DNA of 12,780 bases from UBA7887 sp964408735. Lineage in GTDB: Bacteria > Pseudomonadota > Alphaproteobacteria > UBA7887. The notes beneath the pieces are model-generated. The model worked only from the letters and a program-made list of their open reading frames with translations. It was not told the origin of the DNA and did not search any database. Below, one piece after another: positions 6,693-12,780 of the stretch. Where the stretch lies: assembly GCA_964408735.1 (NCBI GenBank), contig CAYPAX010000120.1:1-12780 (forward strand), in the 5' to 3' direction. Made by a program: the position numbers and the translations under genes. Numbering within the stretch: the stretch's first letter is position 1; the number at the start of each line of letters is the position of its first letter.

Positions 6693-7495
6693 GCTTTTCG
6701 GGATACGAGACCCTCAAGTTCGCCCGCGACGGCCGCGTGCTGCGCGTGAGCATCGACGGCAACGGGCCGATGAACCCGGTCGACGATGCCCTGCATGAGG
6801 AGCTGGCACGGGTCTTCGGCGAGATCCAGGCCGATGCCGACAGCGATGTCGTGGTGCTGACCGGTGCCGGGCGTGCCTTCTGTGCCGGCGGCGACATGGA
6901 CTGGTTCCATGCGATGATCGATGATCCGGCTAAATTTCATGCTATCGTGCCGGACGCCAAGCGCATCATCTTCAGCCTGCTCGAACTGGAAAAGCCCATC
7001 GTCTGCCGGCTCAACGGCGCGGCAGCCGGGCTCGGCGCCAGCGTCGCCCTGCTCTGCGACATCATCGTTGCCGACGAGACGGCCAAGATCGGCGACCCCC
7101 ACGTCGCCATGGGCCTCGTCGCGGGCGATGGCGGCGCCATCATCTGGCCGCAGCTCGTGCGCTATGCGCGGGCCAAGGAAATGCTATTGACGGGAGAGAT
7201 GATGAGTGCCGGCGATGCCGCCGCCTGGGGCCTGATAAACCACGCGGTCCCCGCGTCGGACCTCGATGCCAAGACCGACGAGATCGTTGCCAAGCTTGTC
7301 AATGGGGCGACCTCGGCCATACGCTGGACCAAGACGGCAATGAACATACCGCTGCGCAGCCTCGCCGCCAACATCACCGATGCGGCAATTGCCTACGAAG
7401 TCCTGTCGCAAGCCCACCCGGACCACCAGGAGGCCGTCGCCGCCTTCCGCGACAAGCGGCGGCCCGATTTCGGCAAGGGGTCAGGCTCGAAATAA
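6689..7495 (+). CDS. Crotonase-superfamily (enoyl-CoA hydratase/isomerase-like) protein with atypical active site
   Basis: A 268-residue crotonase-fold protein. The oxyanion-hole elements are present: AFCAGGDMDWF (64-73) and NGAAAGLGAS (109-118). The two catalytic glutamates of enoyl-CoA hydratase are absent: the first position (the E of a CEL-type motif) is Ser118, and the second (the E of QPE) is His138. Instead the segment DPHVAMGLVAGDGG gives His138 and Asp147, and a later helix gives Glu237. From memory the same spacing (9 and 90 residues) occurs for His145, Asp154 and Glu244 of 6-oxocamphor hydrolase, a crotonase homologue that cleaves beta-diketones. So the family call is firm but simple hydration is doubtful. 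It is the last gene of the four-gene operon and overlaps the TIM-barrel gene by four bases. Many genomes carry unstudied crotonases with this HV...AGDGG pattern. Confidence 0.9.
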   Translation: MSFSGYETLKFARDGRVLRVSIDGNGPMNPVDDALHEELARVFGEIQADADSDVVVLTGAGRAFCAGGDMDWFHAMIDDPAKFHAIVPDAKRIIFSLLELEKPIVCRLNGAAAGLGASVALLCDIIVADETAKIGDPHVAMGLVAGDGGAIIWPQLVRYARAKEMLLTGEMMSAGDAAAWGLINHAVPASDLDAKTDEIVAKLVNGATSAIRWTKTAMNIPLRSLAANITDAAIAYEVLSQAHPDHQEAVAAFRDKRRPDFGKGSGSK

Positions 7496-7515
7496 CATAG
7501 CCATACAGCTATGTT
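7494..7515. terminator. Hairpin between convergent genes, possible bidirectional terminator
   Basis: AACATAGC and its perfect complement GCTATGTT flank a six-base loop. The left arm begins inside the TAA of the crotonase gene and the whole element fills the 25-base gap to the DUF4167 stop. Read on the minus strand the stem is followed by ATTTCG, a poor T-run; on the plus strand there is none. The stem is AT-rich and weak, so termination is uncertain, but its position between converging operons fits. Confidence 0.4.
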
Positions 7516-7520
7516 CTAGA

Positions 7521-8042
7521 TTAAACGGCTGCTGATTCCGGCGGGTTGGGGTCCTCGTTGTCGCGAGGCTTGGCGTTGGATGCCGCCCGGCCACGACCGC
7601 GCCGGCGGCCGCTGCGCTCGGGCTTCGCTTCGCCCTTGTCATCGGCCTTGCCATCGCTAGGCGTTGCCTCCGCAGCAGCCTCGCCGGAGGCTTCGGTGGT
7701 AGGCGTCTCGGCAGATGCTTCTGCCTCGGGCCTGTTGCCGTCACGATTGTCACGGCCGCGCTGCTGCTGCTGCTTGGCGCCATTGGCCTCGGCCTGCGCC
7801 GCCACATGGGCATTGATGATGCGCTGATAATGCTCAGCATGCTGAAGATAGCTTTCGGCCGCGACGCGGTCGCCGGCGACCACGGCTTCCCGTGCCAGGT
7901 TTTCGTAACGCTCCTGCAACTGCGCAGCGCTACCCTTGATTTTCACATCCGGGCCGTTGCTTTCATAGCTCGAGGCGAGGCCATGCGAGCGCCGTCCGTT
8001 CGAACGGCCACGATGGCGTTTGGAATGGGAACCTTGTCTCAT
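7521..8042 (-). CDS. DUF4167 domain protein
   Basis: A 173-residue basic protein. Residues 1-22 are rich in Arg, His and Ser (MRQGSHSKRHRGR), followed by the diagnostic DUF4167 block SYESNGPDVKIKGSAAQLQERY (25-46) and LAREAVVAGDRVAAESYLQHAEHYQRIIN (49-77). The C-terminal half (80-173) is low-complexity: Gln-, Ala/Glu- and Arg/Gly-rich (KQQQQRGRD, RSGRRRGRGR) and probably disordered and nucleic-acid binding. The family is common in Alphaproteobacteria next to prfA-prmC; its function is not established and RNA or ribosome association is only a guess. The start is the ATG at 8042, with GGAG close upstream, because family members begin MRQG; an in-frame TTG three codons earlier is possible. Confidence 0.9.
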   Translation of the reverse strand: MRQGSHSKRHRGRSNGRRSHGLASSYESNGPDVKIKGSAAQLQERYENLAREAVVAGDRVAAESYLQHAEHYQRIINAHVAAQAEANGAKQQQQRGRDNRDGNRPEAEASAETPTTEASGEAAAEATPSDGKADDKGEAKPERSGRRRGRGRAASNAKPRDNEDPNPPESAAV

Positions 8043-8115
8043 GCGCTCCAAATTTCACGTCATGTTAAAAGAGCTTGATCGGCACGCGGTTGCGTAAATC
8101 AGTGACACACGACCA

Positions 8116-8271
8116 AGCCCGTAAGACTTGATCGGTGGTTTCACCATGCGGGCTACTGAGTTCGCTTTACCGTTGACGGCTCATCAGCCATGTCAACGCT
8201 TACCGCTGCTTTAAGTAAGACTAGCGCGACCGACCGAACTTTCCAAGTTTTTTTACCGTGGCGCTAGTCTT
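8116..8271. other. Cluster of three inverted repeats in the prmC-DUF4167 spacer (possible structured RNA or leader)
   Basis: Three successive potential hairpins lie here. First: AGCCCG (8116-8121) with CGGGCT (8149-8154), enclosing GGTG-GTTT-CACC (8134-8145). Second: CGTTGAC (8171-8177) with GTCAACG (8192-8198), enclosing GGCT-CATC-AGCC (8178-8189). Third: an 11-base perfect pair AAGACTAGCGC (8217-8227) with GCGCTAGTCTT (8261-8271), whose right arm covers the prmC stop codon. Inside the third loop, AACTT-TCC-AAGTT is followed by a seven-T run at 8248-8254 on the plus strand, like a weak terminator. Either a plus-strand small RNA, or an mRNA leader or processing region of the minus-strand operon, would fit. 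No known RNA family was recognised and no convincing promoter was found. Confidence 0.5.
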
Positions 8272-9109
8272 TCTTGAAGCGCAGGCAGCGCGCGATACCG
8301 GCGAGGTCGTGGTGGAGGTCCAGGCATTGCAGGTCAGCCTCTGCCGCAAGGGCCGTCACGCTCTCCGCCTGGCCGGCACCTATCTCCAGGACTGCCTGGC
8401 CATCCGGGTTGAGCAGGCGCGGCAGGCGCGGCAACAGGGCGCGGTAGGCATCCAACCCGTCGCTGCCGCCGTCAAGCGCCGATCGTGGCTCGAAATGCGC
8501 AACTTCCGGCTCCAGTCCGGCGATCTCGCCGCGCACCACATAAGGCGGGTTGCTGACCACCAGATCGAAGCCGCCGGCCAGGCCATCGCCCCAATCGCTG
8601 GCAACGAAGCGCGCGCGGGCGGCAAGACCGGTGCGCACGGCATTGCGGGCGGCGACCTGCAGCGCCGCGACGCTGGCATCGACGCCGATGCCCTGCGCGC
8701 CGGCGAAACAGTCCAGCAGCGCCAGCAACAGGCAGCCGCTGCCCGTGCCGAGATCGAGCAGTGAGCGCGGCGGCATGTCCCCGGCTGCGGCAAGCGCCGC
8801 CTCTATCACGGTTTCGCTATCGGGGCGCGGGATCAGTGTGGCGGGCGTGACCTCCAGGTCCAGGCTCCAGAATTCACGAAAGCCGATGACGTGCGCCATG
8901 GGCTCGCGGGCGGCACGGCGCCGCACCAGCTCTGCGTAATGCTCGTGGGCGGGGGCCGCGACGTGATCGCGCGGATTGGCGAACAGGCGCTCGCCGGCAA
9001 GCCCGGTCGCATGGCCCAGCAGCAGGCGCGCCTCGCGCCGGGCATCGCCGTTCGGCAGGTGGCACAGCGCGGCGGCGCCCCAATCGAGCGCCGCAGCCAC
9101 GTCGGTCAT
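8264..9109 (-). CDS. prmC: Release factor glutamine methyltransferase PrmC (HemK)
   Basis: A 281-residue SAM-dependent methyltransferase that N5-methylates the glutamine of the GGQ motif in peptide release factors, raising their termination efficiency. The N-terminal helical domain holds HVIGFREFW (73-81). The Rossmann domain shows LIPRPDSE (92-99), SAM-binding LLDLGTGSGC (117-126) and the catalytic NPPY (187-190), which together are diagnostic for PrmC. Its substrate RF1 is encoded directly upstream, and the two genes overlap by ATGA. Length is normal. A GGCGGA stretch about six bases before the ATG, inside prfA, can serve as ribosome binding site. Confidence 0.96.
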   Translation of the reverse strand: MTDVAAALDWGAAALCHLPNGDARREARLLLGHATGLAGERLFANPRDHVAAPAHEHYAELVRRRAAREPMAHVIGFREFWSLDLEVTPATLIPRPDSETVIEAALAAAGDMPPRSLLDLGTGSGCLLLALLDCFAGAQGIGVDASVAALQVAARNAVRTGLAARARFVASDWGDGLAGGFDLVVSNPPYVVRGEIAGLEPEVAHFEPRSALDGGSDGLDAYRALLPRLPRLLNPDGQAVLEIGAGQAESVTALAAEADLQCLDLHHDLAGIARCLRFKKD

Positions 9110-10179
9110 GCCAATTCCGCCAGCTGCGCCGCCTGGCGGTCGGCGATCAGGGCGTCGATGAACTCGTCCAGCGAGCCGCCGTCCATCATGGTTTCGATGT
9201 CGAAGCCGCTCTTGTTGATGCGGTGGTCGGTGACGCGGCCTTGCGGGAAGTTGTAGGTGCGGATGCGCTCCGAGCGGTCGCCGCTGCCGACCTGGGCGCG
9301 GCGGTCGGCGGCGCGGTCGGCATCGCGCTCGGCGCGTTCCTGCTCGTAGAGGCGGGCGCGCAGGATGCGCAGCCCCTTGGCCTTGTTCTTATGCTGCGAT
9401 TTCTCGTCCTGCTGGGAGACTACGATGCCGGTCGGAATATGGGTAATGCGCACGGCGCTGTCGGTGGTGTTGACCGACTGGCCGCCAGGGCCAGAGGCGC
9501 GAAAGACGTCTATGCGCAGATCCTTTTCGTCGATGGCGATATCGACCTCTTCCGCCTCCGGCAGGACGGCCACTGTCGCTGCCGAGGTATGAATGCGCCC
9601 CGAGGCTTCGGTCTTGGGCACCCGCTGGACGCGGTGCACGCCGGATTCGTATTTCAGCCGGGCAAAGGCGCCGCGCCCCTTGATGACGGCCACGGCCTCC
9701 TTGACGCCGCCGATGCCGGTCTCCGACAGTGCCATCATCTCGAGCTTCCAGCCGGCGCGCTCGGCATAGCGCTGGTACATGCGCAGCAGGTCGGCCGCGA
9801 ACAGGGCCGCCTCGTCGCCGCCGGTGCCGGCACGCACTTCGAGAATGGCATCCTTGGTATCGGCCTCGTCGCGGGGCAGCAGGGCGAGCTTGAGGCGCTC
9901 CTCCAAAGCCGGCAATTTCTCGACACAGGCCTCGCGTTCGCCGCGGGCAAGCTCGCGCATCTCGGCATCGGTGTCGGCATCGGCCAGCATCTCGTCCAGC
10001 TCATCAACTTCTTCGCGCAGCTTGCGCAGGGCCACCGCCTGCTCGACCACGGGCGCGAGCTCGGCATATTCCTTGGCCAGCGCCACGCGGGCGTCGCTGG
10101 AGAGGCTGGCGGACGACATCTGCTCGCCGATCTCCGCATGGCGAGCCTCGATGCTTTCGAGCTTATCGGCAAAGGACAT
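9106..10179 (-). CDS. prfA: Peptide chain release factor 1 (RF1)
   Basis: A 357-residue RF1 that recognises UAA and UAG in the ribosomal A site and triggers peptidyl-tRNA hydrolysis. Landmarks: GTGGDEAALFAADLLRMY (118-135), the codon-reading PxT tripeptide as PKT at 188-190 in RVPKTEASGRIHTSAATVAV, and GGQ at 232-234 in ASGPGGQSVNTTDSAVR. PxT rather than SPF separates RF1 from RF2. The middle residue is Lys where E. coli has Ala; that position varies in bacteria. The gene starts six bases after ispG and overlaps prmC, so it probably forms part of the rodZ-ispG-prfA-prmC transcription unit. Confidence 0.97.
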   Translation of the reverse strand: MSFADKLESIEARHAEIGEQMSSASLSSDARVALAKEYAELAPVVEQAVALRKLREEVDELDEMLADADTDAEMRELARGEREACVEKLPALEERLKLALLPRDEADTKDAILEVRAGTGGDEAALFAADLLRMYQRYAERAGWKLEMMALSETGIGGVKEAVAVIKGRGAFARLKYESGVHRVQRVPKTEASGRIHTSAATVAVLPEAEEVDIAIDEKDLRIDVFRASGPGGQSVNTTDSAVRITHIPTGIVVSQQDEKSQHKNKAKGLRILRARLYEQERAERDADRAADRRAQVGSGDRSERIRTYNFPQGRVTDHRINKSGFDIETMMDGGSLDEFIDALIADRQAAQLAELA

Positions 10180-10185
10180 GGCAGG

Positions 10186-11313
10186 TCAGCTCGCCAGGGC
10201 GGCTTCGGGCTCGGCCTGTTCGGCCTCGATCTCGGCCGCCTTGGCCTCGATCAGGCCGACCAGATGGTCGAGCAAGTCGTCCGTGCCGATGCGATGATCG
10301 GTGACGCCGCCGATATAGACCTGGTGGATATCGCGGCCGCCGCCGGTAAAGCCGATATCGGTTTCGCGGGCCTCGCCCGGGCCGTTCACCACGCAGCCGA
10401 TGATCGAGACCGTCATGGGTGTCGTGATGTGGGCCAAACGCGCCTCCAATGCGGCCACAGTCTCGATCACCGGGAACTGCTGGCGGGCGCAGGAGGGACA
10501 GGAGACGATCGAGACGCCGCGATGGCGCAGGCCGAGGGACTTGAGCAGCTCGAAGCCGACCTTGACCTCTTCCACCGGGTCGGCCGACAGCGAGACGCGC
10601 ACGGTATCGCCGATGCCCGCCCACAGCAGCATGCCGAGCCCGACCGACGACTTGACCGTGCCGCCGATCATGCCGCCGGCTTCCGTGACACCGATATGCA
10701 GGGGGTAGTCGCAGGCATCCGCCAGGCCCTGATAGGCAGCAACGGCAAGGAAGACGTCGGATGCCTTGACGCTGATCTTGAACTCGCGGAAGTCGTTGTC
10801 TTCGAGAATCTTGGCGTGGGCGAGGGCGCTCTCGACCATCGCCTCCGGGCAGGGCTCGCCATACTTTTCCAGCAGATCGCGCTCGAGCGAGCCCGCATTG
10901 ACGCCGATACGCATGGAACAGCCGTGGTCGCGCGCCGCCTGCACCACTTCGCGCACCCGCTCGGCCGAGCCGATATTGCCGGGATTGATGCGCAGGCAGG
11001 CCGCGCCCGCCTCGGCCGCCTCGATGGCACGGCGATAGTGGAAGTGGATGTCGGCGACGATCGGCACCTCGCACTGGCGCACGATATCGGCCAAGGCCGC
11101 GGTGGATTCCTCGTCCGGGCAGGAAATGCGCACGATATCGGCGCCGGCCGCGGTCAAGGCGTGCACCTGCGCCACCGTTGCGGCCACATCCGCGGTCGGC
11201 GTATTGGTCATCGACTGCACGCTGATCGGCGCATCGCCGCCGACCGGCACGTCGCCGACACGAATCTGGCGGCTGACGCGCCGCACGATGTCACGATAGG
11301 GTCGGACGCTCAT
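10186..11313 (-). CDS. ispG: (E)-4-hydroxy-3-methylbut-2-enyl-diphosphate synthase IspG (GcpE)
   Basis: A 375-residue 4Fe-4S enzyme of the MEP isoprenoid pathway, reductively converting methylerythritol cyclodiphosphate to HMBPP. The TIM-barrel part is clear from PISVQSMTNTPTADV (29-43), CLRINPGNIG (106-115) and HIGVTEAGG (206-214). The cluster ligands are Cys272 and Cys275 (SCPSCAR), Cys307 (GCVVNGPGE) and Glu314, all intact. The C-terminal tail (about 358-375) is Ala/Glu-rich. A 66-base gap separates it from rodZ and contains TATAGT (11349-11354, minus strand) with no good -35, so a weak internal promoter is possible. Adjacency to rodZ is conserved in many proteobacteria including E. coli. 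Confidence 0.97.
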   Translation of the reverse strand: MSVRPYRDIVRRVSRQIRVGDVPVGGDAPISVQSMTNTPTADVAATVAQVHALTAAGADIVRISCPDEESTAALADIVRQCEVPIVADIHFHYRRAIEAAEAGAACLRINPGNIGSAERVREVVQAARDHGCSMRIGVNAGSLERDLLEKYGEPCPEAMVESALAHAKILEDNDFREFKISVKASDVFLAVAAYQGLADACDYPLHIGVTEAGGMIGGTVKSSVGLGMLLWAGIGDTVRVSLSADPVEEVKVGFELLKSLGLRHRGVSIVSCPSCARQQFPVIETVAALEARLAHITTPMTVSIIGCVVNGPGEARETDIGFTGGGRDIHQVYIGGVTDHRIGTDDLLDHLVGLIEAKAAEIEAEQAEPEAALAS

Positions 11314-11379
11314 TGGCCGGCTCTCACACGAATTCCGCTTTTGCGCGGACTATAGCCGAGACGGGGCCGGGGAAACAGC

Positions 11380-12525
11380 TCAGTCGGCTGAGGCGCTCAG
11401 GGCCTCGGCACTGATCGGCACGTTGCGCTTCACCGCACCCGATTCGCCGATCGCCGGCAGCAGCTTGCCATCGAGCAGGATCTGCAGCCCGCCGGCATTG
11501 CCCGTGGTCAGCTTGGCGGTAACGGCGTTCGGCACCAGATAGGTGTCGCCCGCGTTGAGAATGCGCGAGAGCAGCAGGTCGTTGCCATCCCCCTGCACCT
11601 GCACCCAGGTATCGGCAACGGCGCGCAGCACGACGCGGGCGCCGGCATTGCCCTGGCCGTAAACCCGTGCCGTAGCCTCGCCGCTCGGCGCCACGGGCGG
11701 CGGCGGCGGCGTCTCGATCAGGGTCGGCGCCGCCGGCGCAGCGGCCAAATCGCCGGTTATGGGTTGGGCCGCACCGGGTTCCTCGACCGCATCGGCAGCC
11801 TCACGGCCATCGTTCATGGCCTCGGACACAGGCGTTATCTCGGTTTCTGCCGCAGCCGCATCGACAGCAGCAGCCTCCGCCTCGACCAGCATGGCGTCGT
11901 CAGCCGTCAAAGGATCAGGCACCACGGCCTCGGCCGGCGCCGAGGCGAGATCGGCGATGGCGGCAGCCGTCGCCACCTGCTCCTCGGCCGTAGAATCGCC
12001 TGGCAGCGCGGCGCTGGGGCCGACCGTCTCGGGCTCTGCCACGCCTTCTATGGTGGCGAATTCGTCAGGCACCTCTGGCACCACGTCAAGGGACATGCTA
12101 TCAAGCGACTGCCAGTAGTACCAACCGCCATATACGACAACCGCGAGAAGCAGGGCGACGCCGAACAGCCCCAGCTGCGGCCGCCAGCTTTGCGGTGGCG
12201 CTTCAGGAAAGTTCAATTCCGTACTGGGACCGATATCCGTGGTCTCGTCACGGAAACGATCAACCACAAGCTCGGGATCAAGGCTTAAATACTCGCTATA
12301 CGCGCGTAAAAAGCCTACCGCATAGACACGGCCCGGCAATTGGCCGAATTCGCCGGCCTCGATCGCCTCCAGATGGGGACGGCGAATCCGCAAGGCAGTC
12401 GCCACGTCCGCCAGCTCCGCGCCGCGGTGCAAACGTGCGTCCCTCATTTCGGCGCCAATGCCAGTATACGCGCCCCCATCCGGGTCGCGGTATCGCGCTA
12501 GTTCGATCGGTTCACTTTGCGTCAA
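11380..12525 (-). CDS. rodZ: RodZ-like cytoskeletal membrane protein (HTH_25 plus DUF4115)
   Basis: A 381-residue protein with the RodZ layout: a cytoplasmic Xre-type helix-turn-helix domain (about 24-91, with ELADVATALRIRRPHLEAIE and GRVYAVGFLRAYSEYL), one membrane helix (118-138, GLFGVALLLAVVVYGGWYYW), a long low-complexity Ala/Glu/Pro linker (about 146-282, ending in a proline run), and a periplasmic DUF4115 domain (about 286-364, ADTWVQVQGDGNDLLLSRIL). RodZ links MreB filaments to the wall-elongation machinery. The TTG start at 12525 was chosen because AAAGGGCGAG lies seven bases upstream. An in-frame ATG at 12567 would add 14 residues with three cysteines and has AGGA almost touching it, so is less likely. 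The neighbour ispG supports the assignment. Confidence 0.88.
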   Translation of the reverse strand: MTQSEPIELARYRDPDGGAYTGIGAEMRDARLHRGAELADVATALRIRRPHLEAIEAGEFGQLPGRVYAVGFLRAYSEYLSLDPELVVDRFRDETTDIGPSTELNFPEAPPQSWRPQLGLFGVALLLAVVVYGGWYYWQSLDSMSLDVVPEVPDEFATIEGVAEPETVGPSAALPGDSTAEEQVATAAAIADLASAPAEAVVPDPLTADDAMLVEAEAAAVDAAAAETEITPVSEAMNDGREAADAVEEPGAAQPITGDLAAAPAAPTLIETPPPPPVAPSGEATARVYGQGNAGARVVLRAVADTWVQVQGDGNDLLLSRILNAGDTYLVPNAVTAKLTTGNAGGLQILLDGKLLPAIGESGAVKRNVPISAEALSASAD

Positions 12526-12532
12526 CGGCTCG

Positions 12533-12538
12533 CCCTTT
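12533..12538 (-). promoter_or_regulatory. Ribosome binding site supporting the TTG start of rodZ
   Basis: AAAGGG on the minus strand ends seven bases before the TTG at 12525, whereas the competing ATG at 12567 has its purine stretch essentially adjacent to it. Confidence 0.5.
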
Positions 12539-12610
12539 CGAACGCTGCACTTGCAGCCACACCACATTCCTGTCGCAAATCGACAAGCTTGGCTCCCCGC
12601 ATCACTTCTC

Positions 12611-12640
12611 TTTAAAGCAAATTTGCTCCCCTGCCGTCAA
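12611..12640 (-). promoter_or_regulatory. Candidate promoter of the rodZ operon with embedded palindrome
   Basis: On the minus strand TTGACG (12640-12635) and TTTAAA (12616-12611) are 18 bases apart, a fair sigma70-like pair about 85 bases before the rodZ TTG. A perfect 12-base palindrome AGCAAATTTGCT (12616-12627) touches the -10 box and occupies part of the spacer, where a repressor could bind. Apart from this, the 255 bases from 12526 to 12780 hold no gene that can be supported. Confidence 0.35.
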
Positions 12641-12780
12641 TTAGGCAAGTGCCAAATCATGCGAATTTTTTGCGCCGCACAGGTCAACAAAAAGATAGCC
12701 GCGCAATATCACCGCCACTAATGAACTATCAGCCCGTTGACGAAGTCTGCTCTGGACGCGTGTCGCTGTGTCTGATTCTC

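Noticed and set aside
8168..8196. TTGACA on the minus strand in the prmC-DUF4167 spacer as a promoter
   Set aside because: The -35 match is perfect but no acceptable -10 lies at 16 to 19 bases, and the TTGACA is part of a perfect hairpin arm that explains it otherwise.
11334..11349. Short stem TCCGC/GCGGA between rodZ and ispG as a terminator
   Set aside because: Only five pairs and no T-run; rodZ and ispG are normally co-transcribed.
9223..11355. A 710-codon open frame on the plus strand opposite prfA and ispG
   Set aside because: It lies antisense to two unmistakable genes with intact active sites, and its His/Asp/Gly/Arg-rich composition is what GC-rich antisense frames give.
12721..12780. 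ATG-started open frame running off the right end on the plus strand
   Set aside because: Only 20 codons, no ribosome binding site and no recognisable sequence.
12718..12780. Open minus-strand frame entering from the right end and stopping with TAG at 12718
   Set aside because: Just 20 codons are visible, nothing identifiable, and two other minus frames are also open at the edge.

Overview
The window is GC-rich chromosomal DNA, almost certainly from an alphaproteobacterium. The main pointers are a DUF4167 protein (a family largely confined to Alphaproteobacteria) following prfA and prmC, a rodZ-ispG pair, and many ATGA stop/start overlaps. I cannot name a genus. No rRNA, tRNA, CRISPR array, insertion sequence or phage gene was seen.

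Left half (1-7495): an accessory transport and catabolism locus built around one divergent intergenic region (3888-4036). On the minus strand runs a branched-chain-amino-acid-type (HAAT) ABC transporter: periplasmic binding protein, LivH-like and LivM-like permeases, LivG-like ATPase, and possibly the first codons of a LivF-like ATPase at the left edge. On the plus strand runs a tightly packed four-gene operon: a VOC/glyoxalase-fold protein, an HsaA/HpaB-type flavin-dependent monooxygenase of the acyl-CoA dehydrogenase fold, a xylose-isomerase-like TIM-barrel protein and a crotonase-superfamily protein. The layout suggests import of a small organic acid, ring compound or amide, followed by hydroxylation, isomerisation or cleavage. 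The crotonase lacks both standard hydratase glutamates and instead carries a His/Asp/Glu set spaced as I recall for 6-oxocamphor hydrolase, so it may be a C-C bond hydrolase. The substrate is unknown.

Right half (7521-12525): a minus-strand housekeeping run, rodZ > ispG > prfA > prmC > DUF4167, covering cell shape, isoprenoid synthesis, translation termination and release-factor methylation. It meets the catabolic operon tail to tail at 7495/7521, where a small hairpin overlaps the crotonase stop codon.

Gaps: 3888-4036 carries two plausible back-to-back sigma70-type promoters. The 221-base gap between prmC and the DUF4167 gene (8043-8263) holds three consecutive inverted repeats and a T-run, and may encode a structured RNA or leader. 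The right end (12526-12780) holds a candidate rodZ promoter with a 12-base palindrome and no gene I can support.

The two best leads for something undescribed are the catabolic operon with its atypical crotonase, and the structured prmC/DUF4167 spacer.
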